Counted from the stretch's first letter, positions 1 through 6,036 are shown. The stretch: 8,389 nucleotides of DNA from Thermoplasmata archaeon (GCA_030043545.1 JASHXM010000028.1:1-8389), one strand, 5' to 3'. A program made the numbers and translations. Notes: generated by a model not told the origin, from the sequence alone.

Positions 1-213
1 GGTCGGGCTCGTCCCGTACGGCTGGCGCCGATGGCTCTGAGCGGCGACGACCGCCCGGTGGATCAGGTCGAGGCGCAGCGGCGTCGAGAACGCCGCCGGG
101 AGCGCGACCGTCGACTCCGACTTGCCCGCGAGCGACAGGATGTGCGCGCGGTGGTGGACGGGGCCGTCCGCCTTCGCGCTCGGTTTGGGCGCAGGGGCGG
201 TCGGCTCCGGCAT
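1..213 (-). CDS. rpl4: 50S ribosomal protein L4 (uL4), N-terminal part, cut by window edge
   Basis: This is the start of large-subunit ribosomal protein uL4, a 23S rRNA-binding protein that lines the exit tunnel. The 71 visible residues contain the family's N-terminal signature: a strand around HILSLAGK, then the block FSTPLRLDLIHRAV (residues about 50-63) and AAQSHRRQPYGTSP at the end, which is where archaeal/eukaryal L4 reads similarly. The ATG at 213 overlaps the stop of rpl3 as TGATG, implying translational coupling. An in-frame GTG directly upstream (216-214) is an alternative start. The short proline/alanine/lysine stretch before the first strand is ordinary. The rest of the gene lies beyond position 1. 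The rpl3-rpl4 order is the standard archaeal ribosomal protein cluster. Too short for any functional oddity to be judged. Confidence 0.93.
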   Translation of the reverse strand, partial: MPEPTAPAPKPSAKADGPVHHRAHILSLAGKSESTVALPAAFSTPLRLDLIHRAVVAAQSHRRQPYGTSPT

Positions 214-1214
214 CACGCCCCCTGCTTCGAGTGGGTGCTCAGGTAGCGGATCTCGACCTTCTCGACCGCCGCGACCCGGCCGCGGAGCGGCGCGCGGAAC
301 CGGAGGAGTCGCTTCGCGGGGCCGGGGAGCGAACCGTGGAGGACGATGCAGGCGGAGCGGACCTCGCCGTAGTGCGGGAAACCGCCGGCGGGGGTGATCG
401 GGTCGCTGCGCGGGTCGCGGACGACCCGGAGGACGCGCATGTTGATCTGCGTGCGGCGGTGGTACCCCTGCTGCCCCGCCTGCGGGATCCGGTAGCTGAC
501 GAAGCTCGGGTTGTGCGGGCCGAGCGTCCCGATCATCCGGCGGTGCTTCGAGTTCTTCCGCGGCTGGAGTTTGACGCCCCACCGCTGGATGTGCCCCTGG
601 AAGCCGAACCCCTTGGTGACCCCGACGACGTCGACGAACTCCCCTTCCTTCGTGAGCTGGTCGACCGGGACCTCCTTCCCCAGCTGATCGAGCGCGAACG
701 CCCGCCGGTCGGCGAACTTCTCCCCGGCGACGCGCACCTCGAACAGCGCGGGGGTCTTCGACGGCACCCCGGTGAGCAGCTTCGGCTGCGTCGCGAGGAC
801 CAGGCGGACCTCGTCCCCGGACGCCTTCCCGAACGCCTCGAGCGCCTCCGCGGACGACGCGGGATGGCTCGGAACGCGTCGCGTCAGGTCCGGCGGGGCG
901 TCGCCGCCCCACACCTCGCTCGCCACGCGCATCCCGTACGGGTCGCGGACGTACACGCGCGCCGCGACGGCGCGCGCCGGCGGCACCTCGACGACCGTCA
1001 CCGGGACGGCGACCTCCTGCCCGGCGGTCGTCGACCGCTTGCGGTAGTCGACGATGAACGCGTGCGTCATCCCGACCTTGTAGCCGGCGAACCCCTCGAG
1101 CGCGGGCTGCTTCGGGCCGGCGGGCCAGGAACGGATCCGCGGCACGGGCCGGGCGGCCCGGGAACGCGGGGAGAATGCGAGCGAGCCTCGCCTCGGTCGG
1201 TGCCGGCGTGCCAT
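213..1214 (-). CDS. rpl3: 50S ribosomal protein L3 (uL3), archaeal type
   Basis: A complete 333-residue uL3, of archaeal/eukaryal length (bacterial L3 is near 210 residues). It binds 23S rRNA early in 50S assembly and sends a loop toward the peptidyl-transferase centre. Visible signatures are RPRRGSLAFSPR (residues 6-17), GYKVGMTH (44-51) and the hallmark segment VGVTKGFGFQGHIQRWG (197-213), followed by a basic stretch rich in K, R and H (KLQPRKNSKHRR) and GPHNPSFVSYRIPQAGQQGYHRRT. The ATG at 1214 is chosen because the N-terminus matches archaeal L3 start to finish and a TATA box sits 47 bp upstream. It is the first gene of its unit and overlaps rpl4 by one base. Residues 100-130 form a low-conservation acidic/alanine-rich insert, normal for the family. 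Confidence 0.97.
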   Translation of the reverse strand: MARRHRPRRGSLAFSPRSRAARPVPRIRSWPAGPKQPALEGFAGYKVGMTHAFIVDYRKRSTTAGQEVAVPVTVVEVPPARAVAARVYVRDPYGMRVASEVWGGDAPPDLTRRVPSHPASSAEALEAFGKASGDEVRLVLATQPKLLTGVPSKTPALFEVRVAGEKFADRRAFALDQLGKEVPVDQLTKEGEFVDVVGVTKGFGFQGHIQRWGVKLQPRKNSKHRRMIGTLGPHNPSFVSYRIPQAGQQGYHRRTQINMRVLRVVRDPRSDPITPAGGFPHYGEVRSACIVLHGSLPGPAKRLLRFRAPLRGRVAAVEKVEIRYLSTHSKQGA

Positions 1215-1226
1215 GAAACGAAGGGG

Positions 1227-1243
1227 TCCCCCTCTGCGGGGGA
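1227..1243 (-). other. Small GC hairpin in the rpl3 upstream region
   Basis: Six perfect pairs (1227-1232 with 1238-1243) enclose a 5-base loop. It lies between the TATA box and the rpl3 start. If transcription starts near 1238, only part of the stem is in the RNA, so a role in mRNA control is uncertain. It may be chance in GC-rich sequence. Confidence 0.3.
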
Positions 1244-1260
1244 CGGGGGAGTTAGGTACC

Positions 1261-1270
1261 CTATATAAGC
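1261..1270 (-). promoter_or_regulatory. TATA box of the rpl3-rpl4 operon
   Basis: On the minus strand the sequence reads GCTTATATAG, the clearest A/T island between kbl and rpl3 in otherwise GC-rich DNA. Archaeal transcription usually starts about 25 bases downstream, near 1236-1240, giving a leader of roughly 25 nt before the ATG at 1214. The 145-bp gap between kbl and rpl3 contains no other gene that I can see, so the ribosomal operon has its own promoter although kbl runs in the same direction upstream. Confidence 0.8.
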
Positions 1271-1359
1271 GCTTGTAGAAACCGGCGGTCCGCCGAGAGA
1301 AAACCGGCGCCGGGCTCCTGCCTCCGGCGGCGCGCCCTCGAACGCGCGCGTAGAGCCGG

Positions 1360-2559
1360 TTAGATCAGCCCCAGTTCCCGGCCGGCCGTCTCGAACGCCG
1401 CGATCGCGGCCCCGACGTCGTCGTCGGTGAGGGCGGCGTTCATGATCGTGCGGATCCGCGCCTTCCCTTTCGCCACCATCGGGAAGACGATCGGCAGCGC
1501 GAAGACGCCGAGCTCGAGCAGCCGCTCGCTCATCCGCTTCGCGGTCGCGCTCTCGCCGACGATCACCGGCGTGATCGGCGTCGCGCTCGCGCCGGTGTCG
1601 AAGCCGAGGCCGACCATCGCCTGCTTGAACCGACGGGTGAGCGCCCAGAGGCGGGCGACGTGCTGGGGCTCCTGTTCCAAGACGTCGACGGCGGCGATGC
1701 ACGCCGCGACGACCGCGGGGGGATGGGAACCCGAGAGCAGCCAGGTCCGGGATTTGTTGTAGGCGAACTGGACGAGCTCGGGGGAGCCCGAGACGTGGCC
1801 GCCGACGACGCCGAACGCCTTCGAGAACGTCCCCATCTCCACGTGGACGCGGTCGTGGGTGAGGTGGTAGTGGGAGACGATCCCCCGCCCGCCGTCCCCG
1901 AGGACCCCTTCGCCGTGCGCGTCGTCGACGTACACCATCGCCCCGTGGTCGTGCGCGACGGCGGCGATCCGGTCGAGCGGCGCGATGTCGCCGTCCATCG
2001 AGAAGACGCCGTCGGTGACGACGAGGATCCGGCGGAACGCCGGCGCGTGCTCCTCGGCGGTCGCGAGGGCCCGCGCGAGGTCGGCGGGGTCGGCGTGCCG
2101 GTAGACCGCCCGCTCGGCGCGGGAGAGGCGGACGCCGTCGATGATGCTGCCGTGGTTCAGCTCGTCGCTGACGACCAGGTCCCCCTCGCCGACGAGCTGC
2201 GGGAGGAGTCCCGCGTTCGCCGCGAATCCGGTCTGGTAGACGAGCGACGCCGGCGCGCCCTTGAACCGGGCGAGCCGCCGCTCGAGCTCCATGTGGAGGT
2301 CCATCGTGCCGGCGATCGGACGGACCGAGCCGGAGCCGACGCCGTGCGACCGGACGGCGGCGATCGCCGCCTCCTTGAGCCGTGGGTGGTTCGACAGCCC
2401 GAGGTAGTTGTTCGAGCAGAACATGAGCACGGGGCGGCCGTCGACCGTGCAGCGCGGCGTGCTCGGGCCGCCGAGGACCCGCAGCTTCCAGTCGAGATCG
2501 GCGGCGACGAGCTCCGCCACCTCGCGCCCGAGGAACCCCACCGGGTCGCGGTCGGTCAC
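1360..2559 (-). CDS. kbl: Glycine C-acetyltransferase (2-amino-3-ketobutyrate CoA ligase)
   Basis: A 399-residue PLP enzyme of the alpha-oxoamine synthase family (fold type I). It cleaves 2-amino-3-ketobutyrate with CoA to glycine and acetyl-CoA in the cytosol. Visible motifs are FCSNNYLGLSNHPRL (47-61), GSGSVRPIAGT (75-85), SDELNHGSIIDG (131-142, the PLP-stacking His136), VTDGVFSMDGD (181-191), VYVDDAHGEGVLG (209-221, with PLP-contacting Asp and His) and EMGTFSKAFG, where Lys247 is the expected Schiff-base lysine. Length is typical. The start is GTG at 2559, overlapping the tdh stop as GTGA, so the pair is translationally coupled. The reading frame stays open far upstream inside tdh, but that is only the shadow of tdh. 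The tandem tdh partner separates kbl from the related 8-amino-7-oxononanoate and 5-aminolevulinate synthases, which share this fold. Confidence 0.95.
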   Translation of the reverse strand: MTDRDPVGFLGREVAELVAADLDWKLRVLGGPSTPRCTVDGRPVLMFCSNNYLGLSNHPRLKEAAIAAVRSHGVGSGSVRPIAGTMDLHMELERRLARFKGAPASLVYQTGFAANAGLLPQLVGEGDLVVSDELNHGSIIDGVRLSRAERAVYRHADPADLARALATAEEHAPAFRRILVVTDGVFSMDGDIAPLDRIAAVAHDHGAMVYVDDAHGEGVLGDGGRGIVSHYHLTHDRVHVEMGTFSKAFGVVGGHVSGSPELVQFAYNKSRTWLLSGSHPPAVVAACIAAVDVLEQEPQHVARLWALTRRFKQAMVGLGFDTGASATPITPVIVGESATAKRMSERLLELGVFALPIVFPMVAKGKARIRTIMNAALTDDDVGAAIAAFETAGRELGLI

Positions 2560-3617
2560 CAGCGGGCCTCGAGCGACACCTTCGCTGCCTGCCCGCTCTC
2601 GATCAGTTCCATCGCCCGGGCGACGTCGCGGATCGGCACGCGGTGCGTGATCACGCGCGCGACCTTCTCGCGGAACGCCGGCCGGGCGAGGAGGCCCTTC
2701 ACCTGGTACCACGTCTCGAACATCCGCCGGCCGAAGATCCCGTGGATCCGGGCTGCCTTGAAGACGACCGCGTTGTCGAAGTCGAGCGTCGCCGGCCGGT
2801 CGAAGAGGCCGAGCAGCGAGACGCGCCCCCCGGGGCGCAGCGCGTCGAAGGCGAGCCGGAGCGACGCCGGATGCCCCGACATCTCGACCGCGACGTCGAC
2901 CCCGTGTCCGCCGGTCGCGGCCCGGACCTTCGGCGCGAGGTCGTCGCCGTCGCGGCCGGGCACGAGCACCAGGTCGGCGCCGAGGTCGCGCGCGAGCGCC
3001 GCGCGGAGCGGGTTCACCTCGGTTGCCACGACGGTGGCGGCGCCGAGCGTCTTGGCCGCCGCCACCGCCATGAGGCCGATCGGCCCGCAGCCGGTGACGA
3101 GGAGGTTCTGGCCGGCGATCCCGTCGTCGCTCGACTCCGGGAGGAGGCAGTGCATCGCGTTCCCGAGCGGCTCCTGGACGGAGGCGATCGCCGGGTCGAG
3201 ATCCGGATCGTTCTTCCAGGCGTTCAGCTCCGGGATCACGGCGAACTCCGCGAAGACACCGTCGCGGTCGACGCCGAACACCTGGACGTTCTCGCAGATG
3301 TGCATCCGCCCGGTCCGGCACTGGAAGCAGGTGCCGTCGACCAGATGGGTCTCGGCGGAGACCCGGTCGCCGACGGCGAGCCCTTTCACCCCCGGTCCGA
3401 GCCGGACCACCTCCCCGCAGACCTCGTGGCCGAGGATCAGCGGCAGCGACTTCACCCGCGACTGGGCCCACTCGTTCCACTTCCAGAGATGTAGGTCGGT
3501 GCCGCAGACGGAGGAGGCGAGGACCCGGACGAGCACCTCCCGGTCCCCGGCGACCGGCTCCGGCACCTCCCGGACCGTCGCTCCCGGGGCCCGGTCAGTC
3601 TTGACGACGGCCTGCAC
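2556..3617 (-). CDS. tdh: L-threonine 3-dehydrogenase (zinc MDR family)
   Basis: Oxidises L-threonine to 2-amino-3-ketobutyrate with NAD+, the first step of threonine catabolism to glycine and acetyl-CoA; the product goes to Kbl, encoded next. It is a zinc-dependent medium-chain dehydrogenase of 353 residues, close to archaeal Tdh length. Catalytic zinc ligands are visible as CGTDLHLW (Cys38), GHE (His64, Glu65) and QEPLGNA (Glu149). WNEWAQSR (47-54) is a Tdh signature. The Rossmann motif GCGPIG is at 176-181 and the acid ending the second strand, Glu200, suggests NAD over NADP. In the structural-zinc lobe the first expected Cys is Asp94, followed by Cys97, Cys100 and Cys108. I chose the GTG at 3617, giving MQAVVKTD as in relatives. 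A TTG at 3677 would add 20 residues that overlap the promoter. Confidence 0.95.
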   Translation of the reverse strand: MQAVVKTDRAPGATVREVPEPVAGDREVLVRVLASSVCGTDLHLWKWNEWAQSRVKSLPLILGHEVCGEVVRLGPGVKGLAVGDRVSAETHLVDGTCFQCRTGRMHICENVQVFGVDRDGVFAEFAVIPELNAWKNDPDLDPAIASVQEPLGNAMHCLLPESSDDGIAGQNLLVTGCGPIGLMAVAAAKTLGAATVVATEVNPLRAALARDLGADLVLVPGRDGDDLAPKVRAATGGHGVDVAVEMSGHPASLRLAFDALRPGGRVSLLGLFDRPATLDFDNAVVFKAARIHGIFGRRMFETWYQVKGLLARPAFREKVARVITHRVPIRDVARAMELIESGQAAKVSLEARW

Positions 3618-3648
3618 AGCGCTCGGGCCGCGCGAGAGGGGGTTAGCG

Positions 3649-3660
3649 CATAACGGTTCG
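3649..3660 (-). promoter_or_regulatory. Promoter element of the tdh-kbl operon
   Basis: On the minus strand this reads CGAACCGTTATG, ending 32 bases before the GTG at 3617. A start about 25 bases downstream would give a leader of only a few bases, i.e. a nearly leaderless mRNA, which supports the GTG start over the upstream TTG. The same element, with one base changed, precedes the tRNA-Arg gene (5797-5808). Confidence 0.6.
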
Positions 3661-3710
3661 CCGATGCGTCGGACCAACGGCGTTCCGGCGACGTGGAGTT
3701 ACCCGGACGC

Positions 3711-3753
3711 GATAATGTGCGTAAATAGGTCCGCCGGCATCCGTCGGGAGAGG
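3711..3753 (+). promoter_or_regulatory. Promoter and ribosome-binding region of the DUF2203 gene
   Basis: Two A/T islands stand out: GATAATG (3711-3717) and GTAAATAGG (3721-3729). Either could be the TATA box. The first would place the transcript start near 3740 and leave the purine run GGGAGAGG (3746-3753) in the leader as a Shine-Dalgarno sequence, 5 bases before the ATG at 3759. I favour that reading. The intergenic region 3618-3758 therefore carries back-to-back promoters for tdh and this gene. Confidence 0.55.
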
Positions 3754-3758
3754 ATCGC

Positions 3759-4247
3759 ATGAGCCGGGACATGCGGTCGGAAGCGCCGGCGACGCCGTCG
3801 CCGTCGCGCGTCTGGACCGTCGAGGAAGCGAACGCCCGACTCCCCGCGCTCGGGGAGCTCCTGGACCGGCTCCGCGGCTGGGCGGTCCGGATGAGCGAGG
3901 TCCACGCCGAGCTCCGGCGCCTCGCCGGTTTCTGGGGGGCCGAGATCGACGCGGCCGATCACGCCGACCACCCGCTCAAGGAGCGGCTCGAGTCGGAGAT
4001 GAAGAACCTCTCGCGACGGCTCGACGAGGCGATCGACGCGCTGCGGGCCGAGGCGATCGAGGTGAAGGCGCTCGACACGGGCCTCGTGGACTTCTACTCG
4101 TTCCACGACGACGAGCTCGTCTACCTCTGCTGGCGGCGCGACGAGCCCGCGGTCGCCTACTACCACACGCTCCACGGCGGATTCGCCGGACGCCGCCCGA
4201 TCCCGCCGCGAGCCGGGGCGCTCGCGCGACCCGAGCCGTCGCCCTGA
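3759..4247 (+). CDS. DUF2203 family protein
   Basis: A small soluble protein of 162 residues that I recognise as DUF2203, found in bacteria and archaea; I know no demonstrated function. The N-terminal family motif is visible as WTVEEANARLPAL (19-31). It is followed by a long, charged, largely helical region (33-104) compatible with a coiled coil, then the conserved C-terminal core: VKALDTGLVDFYSFHDDELVYLCWRRDEP (102-130) and VAYYHTLHGGFAGRRPI (132-148). The conserved Asp, Cys, His and Gly-Phe-Ala-Gly positions look intact. The first 18 residues and the proline-rich tail after 149 are outside the domain. ATG 3759 is preceded by a good Shine-Dalgarno; ATG 3771 is a possible internal start. It stands alone: divergent from tdh and convergent, with only 4 bases between stops, with the membrane protein gene. 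Confidence 0.85.
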   Translation: MSRDMRSEAPATPSPSRVWTVEEANARLPALGELLDRLRGWAVRMSEVHAELRRLAGFWGAEIDAADHADHPLKERLESEMKNLSRRLDEAIDALRAEAIEVKALDTGLVDFYSFHDDELVYLCWRRDEPAVAYYHTLHGGFAGRRPIPPRAGALARPEPSP

Positions 4248-4254
4248 CCGGTCA
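4245..4254. other. Perfect palindrome covering two convergent stop codons
   Basis: TGACCGGTCA contains the TGA of the DUF2203 gene and, on the other strand, the TGA of the membrane protein gene. There is no room for separate terminators, so the two transcripts must overlap at their 3' ends. Confidence 0.6.
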
Positions 4255-5178
4255 GTCGCTCGACGTCGCCGGTCCCGCGCGGTACAGCTCCGTCGCGCCG
4301 ACCCCGATCGCGAACACGCCGACCGCCGCCCCAAGCGCCGACGCGACCAGGAGCACCGGATAGGCAGAGGAGAGCCCGAGCAGGAGGAGTCCGATCGGCG
4401 CGCCCGCGCCCGCCCCGCCGCCGATCACGGCAGCGGTCCGCATCCGACCCCGGCGAAGCGCGACGGCGGTGCCCACCGCCACGACCGCCGCGAGCCCCTC
4501 CAGGGCGGCTCCCCCGTACACGGAGGAGAGGAAGCTCTCCAGCGTCGGGAACGGCGACTCGACGACCGTCGTCCCGTTGCTGACGTCGGTCGGGTAGAGC
4601 GTCACGTTGAGCCCCGACGACCCGGCGTCGTACGTCGGAGTGACGAACGTGTCGATCGTCCCGGGGGCGTAGCCGGGGACGGTCGCCCGGAGCTCGACGC
4701 CGCCGCTCGGCACCCCCGAGAAGGCGAACTCCCCGCCGAACGACGTCGTGTTCGAGCCGAAGATCCCCCGGTCGTCCTCGAGGACGACCGTGGCGCCGAC
4801 CGCCGGGCGGACGGCGCCGTTCGACAGCGCCTCGTAGACCGTGCCCGAGATCGTGTAGCGGGCGGAGCCGCTCGCCGCCCCGCCGTAGTAGACGAGGCCG
4901 CCGGCGACCGCCGCGGAGACCACCGCGACGAGCGCGAGCGCGACGACGAGCGCGTTCGTCGTCCGCCACCGGGGGGGTCGGGGCGGCGCGAGCGGAGGAT
5001 AAAGGCTCGGGATCACCTCCCACGTGTAGAGCGGCGGCGGGTCGCGGGGAACGACGACCGGGACGGCGAGGTGGCAGTGCGGACACGGAAACCACTGGGT
5101 CGGCGGCGTCGGGGCGACGACCGCCGCGAGCTCGGTGCCGCACGCCGGGCAGCGCACGCGGACGGTCGGCGGCGCCAT
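4252..5178 (-). CDS. Membrane protein with zinc ribbon and carboxypeptidase-regulatory-like domain
   Basis: I do not recognise this 308-residue protein as a named family, but its layout is clear. Residues 10-35 form a zinc ribbon (Cys10-x2-Cys13 and Cys32-x2-Cys35). A proline-rich linker (42-70) leads to a transmembrane helix at about 76-98. Residues 107-196 (YTISGTVYE, VRPAVGATVVLED, GEFAFSGVPSG, VELRATVPGY, LNVTLYP) have the pattern of the transthyretin-like carboxypeptidase regulatory beta-sandwich. Three more helices follow at about 223-241, 248-269 and 273-296, with the positive loop RRGRMR (242-247) between the first two. The positive-inside rule puts the zinc ribbon and tail in the cytoplasm and the beta-sandwich outside. 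Three N-glycosylation sequons (Asn143, Asn191, Asn201) all fall in the predicted outside part, which fits. The ATG at 5178 lacks a Shine-Dalgarno and is probably leaderless. A sensor or surface-anchoring role is only a guess. Confidence 0.8.
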   Translation of the reverse strand: MAPPTVRVRCPACGTELAAVVAPTPPTQWFPCPHCHLAVPVVVPRDPPPLYTWEVIPSLYPPLAPPRPPRWRTTNALVVALALVAVVSAAVAGGLVYYGGAASGSARYTISGTVYEALSNGAVRPAVGATVVLEDDRGIFGSNTTSFGGEFAFSGVPSGGVELRATVPGYAPGTIDTFVTPTYDAGSSGLNVTLYPTDVSNGTTVVESPFPTLESFLSSVYGGAALEGLAAVVAVGTAVALRRGRMRTAAVIGGGAGAGAPIGLLLLGLSSAYPVLLVASALGAAVGVFAIGVGATELYRAGPATSSD

Positions 5179-5205
5179 CGGCCGTCTCCGAGCCGAGCCG
5201 GGGTC

Positions 5206-5217
5206 TTAGCGTTACGG
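5206..5217. promoter_or_regulatory. Shared promoter region between the membrane protein and DUF99 genes
   Basis: The only A/T-richer patch between these divergent genes is TTAGCGTTACGG. Read on the minus strand (CCGTAACGCTAA) it ends 28 bases before the membrane protein ATG at 5178, a leaderless-promoter distance, and resembles the tdh element CCGTTATGCGCTAA. Read on the plus strand it would start RNA near 5236, just before the DUF99 GTG at 5248. One patch may serve both directions. Confidence 0.45.
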
Positions 5218-5247
5218 CGGGCGCTCGGCAAGCCGCATCCCCGGGTC

Positions 5248-5847
5248 GTGGGGGTCGACGACGGGGCGTTCGACCGACACGACCGCGAGGCGCCGATCGC
5301 CGCGGTCGTCGTCGCGCTTCCGAGCGGCGTCGAGGAGGTGCGCGTCGGCCGGGTGCGGGTCGACGGGACCGACGGCACCCGGCGGATCGTCGCGCTGCTG
5401 CGTCGGCTCGCCGACCGGGCCGGGGTCCGCGCCGTCCTGCTCGACGGAGCCGTGGTCGGGGGGTTCAACGTCCTCGACCTCGACACGATCGCGCGCGCGA
5501 CTGGGGTGCCGGTCGTCGCGGTCACCCGGCGGCCGCCGGATTTCGTCGCCATCCGCGCCGCGCTCCGGGAGTGGTTCCCCCGGTCGGCCGCCGAACGGTA
5601 CCGCTTGCTCCGCCGCCATCGGCTGTTCCGGGTGCCGACCCGGGGACTCCCGATCTGGGCCGCGGCCGCGGGATGCCCAGCCGCGGACGCGGCCCGCCTG
5701 ATCGCCCGCGCGACGGTGCGGGGGTTCTGGCCCGAGCCGCTCCGGCTCGCCCACCTGGTCGCGTCCGCCGGCCGGTCGGGACGCCGACACTCCGACCGAA
5801 CCGTTAAGGAGCCCCGCCGCCGTTCCGCCGGCGGGCCTGTAGCTTAG
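5248..5847 (+). CDS. DUF99 (UPF0215) family protein, putative endonuclease dU-like
   Basis: A 199-residue member of the archaeal DUF99/UPF0215 family, which domain databases name endonuclease dU and which I understand to be related in fold to endonuclease V. A role in repair of deaminated DNA is therefore possible but unproven here. Family motifs in order are GVDDGAF (2-8), VRVDGTDGT (37-44), VLLDGAVVGGFNVLDL (63-78), TGVPVVAVTRRPPD (85-98) and WPEPLRLAHLVASAGRSGR (171-189). The Asp pair in VDDG and the Asp in LLDG are the likely acidic residues. The start is uncertain: no ATG or TTG lies just ahead of the domain; GTG 5248 clips the first beta strand (KPHPRVV lies upstream), while ATG 5071 would overlap the opposite gene by 108 bases. 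The tail after about residue 190 looks like read-through and ends inside the tRNA. Confidence 0.82.
   Translation: MGVDDGAFDRHDREAPIAAVVVALPSGVEEVRVGRVRVDGTDGTRRIVALLRRLADRAGVRAVLLDGAVVGGFNVLDLDTIARATGVPVVAVTRRPPDFVAIRAALREWFPRSAAERYRLLRRHRLFRVPTRGLPIWAAAAGCPAADAARLIARATVRGFWPEPLRLAHLVASAGRSGRRHSDRTVKEPRRRSAGGPVA
5797..5808 (+). promoter_or_regulatory. Promoter element of the tRNA-Arg gene
   Basis: CGAACCGTTAAG ends 25 bases before the first base of the tRNA, the usual archaeal spacing from TATA box to transcript start. It differs at one base from the tdh element at 3649-3660. It lies inside the last codons of the DUF99 gene. Confidence 0.6.
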
Positions 5848-5938
5848 CCTGGATAAAGTACTGGCCTTCTAAGCCAGCATCCTCGGGTTCAAAGGCCCCG
5901 GGGGCGACCCCCCGAGGCGGAGAGTCCCGACAGGCCCG
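5833..5938 (+). tRNA. trnR: tRNA-Arg (UCU) with a 31-nt T-loop intron
   Basis: The mature cloverleaf is complete once a 31-nt intron is removed. The acceptor GGGCCTG (5833-5839) pairs with CAGGCCC (5931-5937), with discriminator G5938. D-stem 5842-5845/5856-5859 has G18G19 and A20. Anticodon stem is 5861-5865/5873-5877; the loop CTTCTAA gives anticodon TCT (5868-5870), decoding AGA/AGG. The variable loop is 5 nt. T-stem TCGGG (5883-5887) pairs with CCCGA (5926-5930), and the T-loop becomes TTCAAAT after splicing. CCA is not encoded. The mature length is 75 nt with the discriminator. A search without intron modelling would miss or mis-score it because the T-arm is interrupted. A short T run (5942-5944) follows and may help termination. 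Confidence 0.93.
5894..5924 (+). other. tRNA intron at position 59/60 with bulge-helix-bulge motif
   Basis: The archaeal splicing-endonuclease substrate can be drawn in full. The outer helix is the T-stem (5883-5887/5926-5930). The central helix is 5888-5891 with 5919-5922 (three pairs, one of them T-G, plus one A-G mismatch). The 3-base bulges are AAG (5892-5894) and AGT (5923-5925), on opposite strands. The inner hairpin is 5895-5904 with 5909-5918, with one C-A mismatch and loop CGAC. Cutting after the second base of each bulge removes exactly 31 nt and joins TTCAAA to T. Mature T-loops TTCAAGT or TTCAAAG are also possible from sequence alone, but only this register gives correct bulges. 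Confidence 0.85.
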
Positions 5939-6036
5939 CTCTTTCGGCCCGCGAAGAGCAGTACCCTCCCGCGCCGACGCGGACCTGCTCGCGCGGGGTC
6001 GGCGCCGGGGGGTGGAGTTCGGGCCGCGTGGCTCCG
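5939..6036. other. Intergenic region with an 8-bp inverted repeat
   Basis: About 100 bases between the tRNA and the convergent CYTH gene hold no gene. The one structure seen is GCGCCGAC (5971-5978) and its exact reverse complement (5998-6005), with a 19-base gap. It has no adjacent T run, so I do not call it a terminator. Confidence 0.35.

Noticed and set aside
231..1268. Open 345-codon plus-strand frame opposite rpl3
   Set aside because: Antisense to a certain ribosomal protein gene; composition is that of a shadow frame.
2560..3480. Upstream extension of kbl to a 706-residue protein
   Set aside because: The extra 307 residues are the shadow of tdh; the GTG at 2559 with GTGA overlap gives the normal Kbl length.
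3618..3677. TTG start at 3677 adding 20 residues to Tdh
   Set aside because: The added residues have no counterpart in Tdh relatives and cover the probable promoter at 3649-3660.
1660..3762. Open 700-codon plus-strand frame across tdh and kbl
   Set aside because: It is antisense to two clearly recognised genes, is rich in Arg, Pro and Asp as expected for GC-rich shadow frames, and shows no domain.
5881..5917. Hairpin pairing CCTCGGG (5881-5887) with CCCGAGG (5911-5917) as a terminator or attenuator
   Set aside because: It competes with the tRNA T-stem and is explained by the intron; the full cloverleaf plus bulge-helix-bulge accounts for all the bases.
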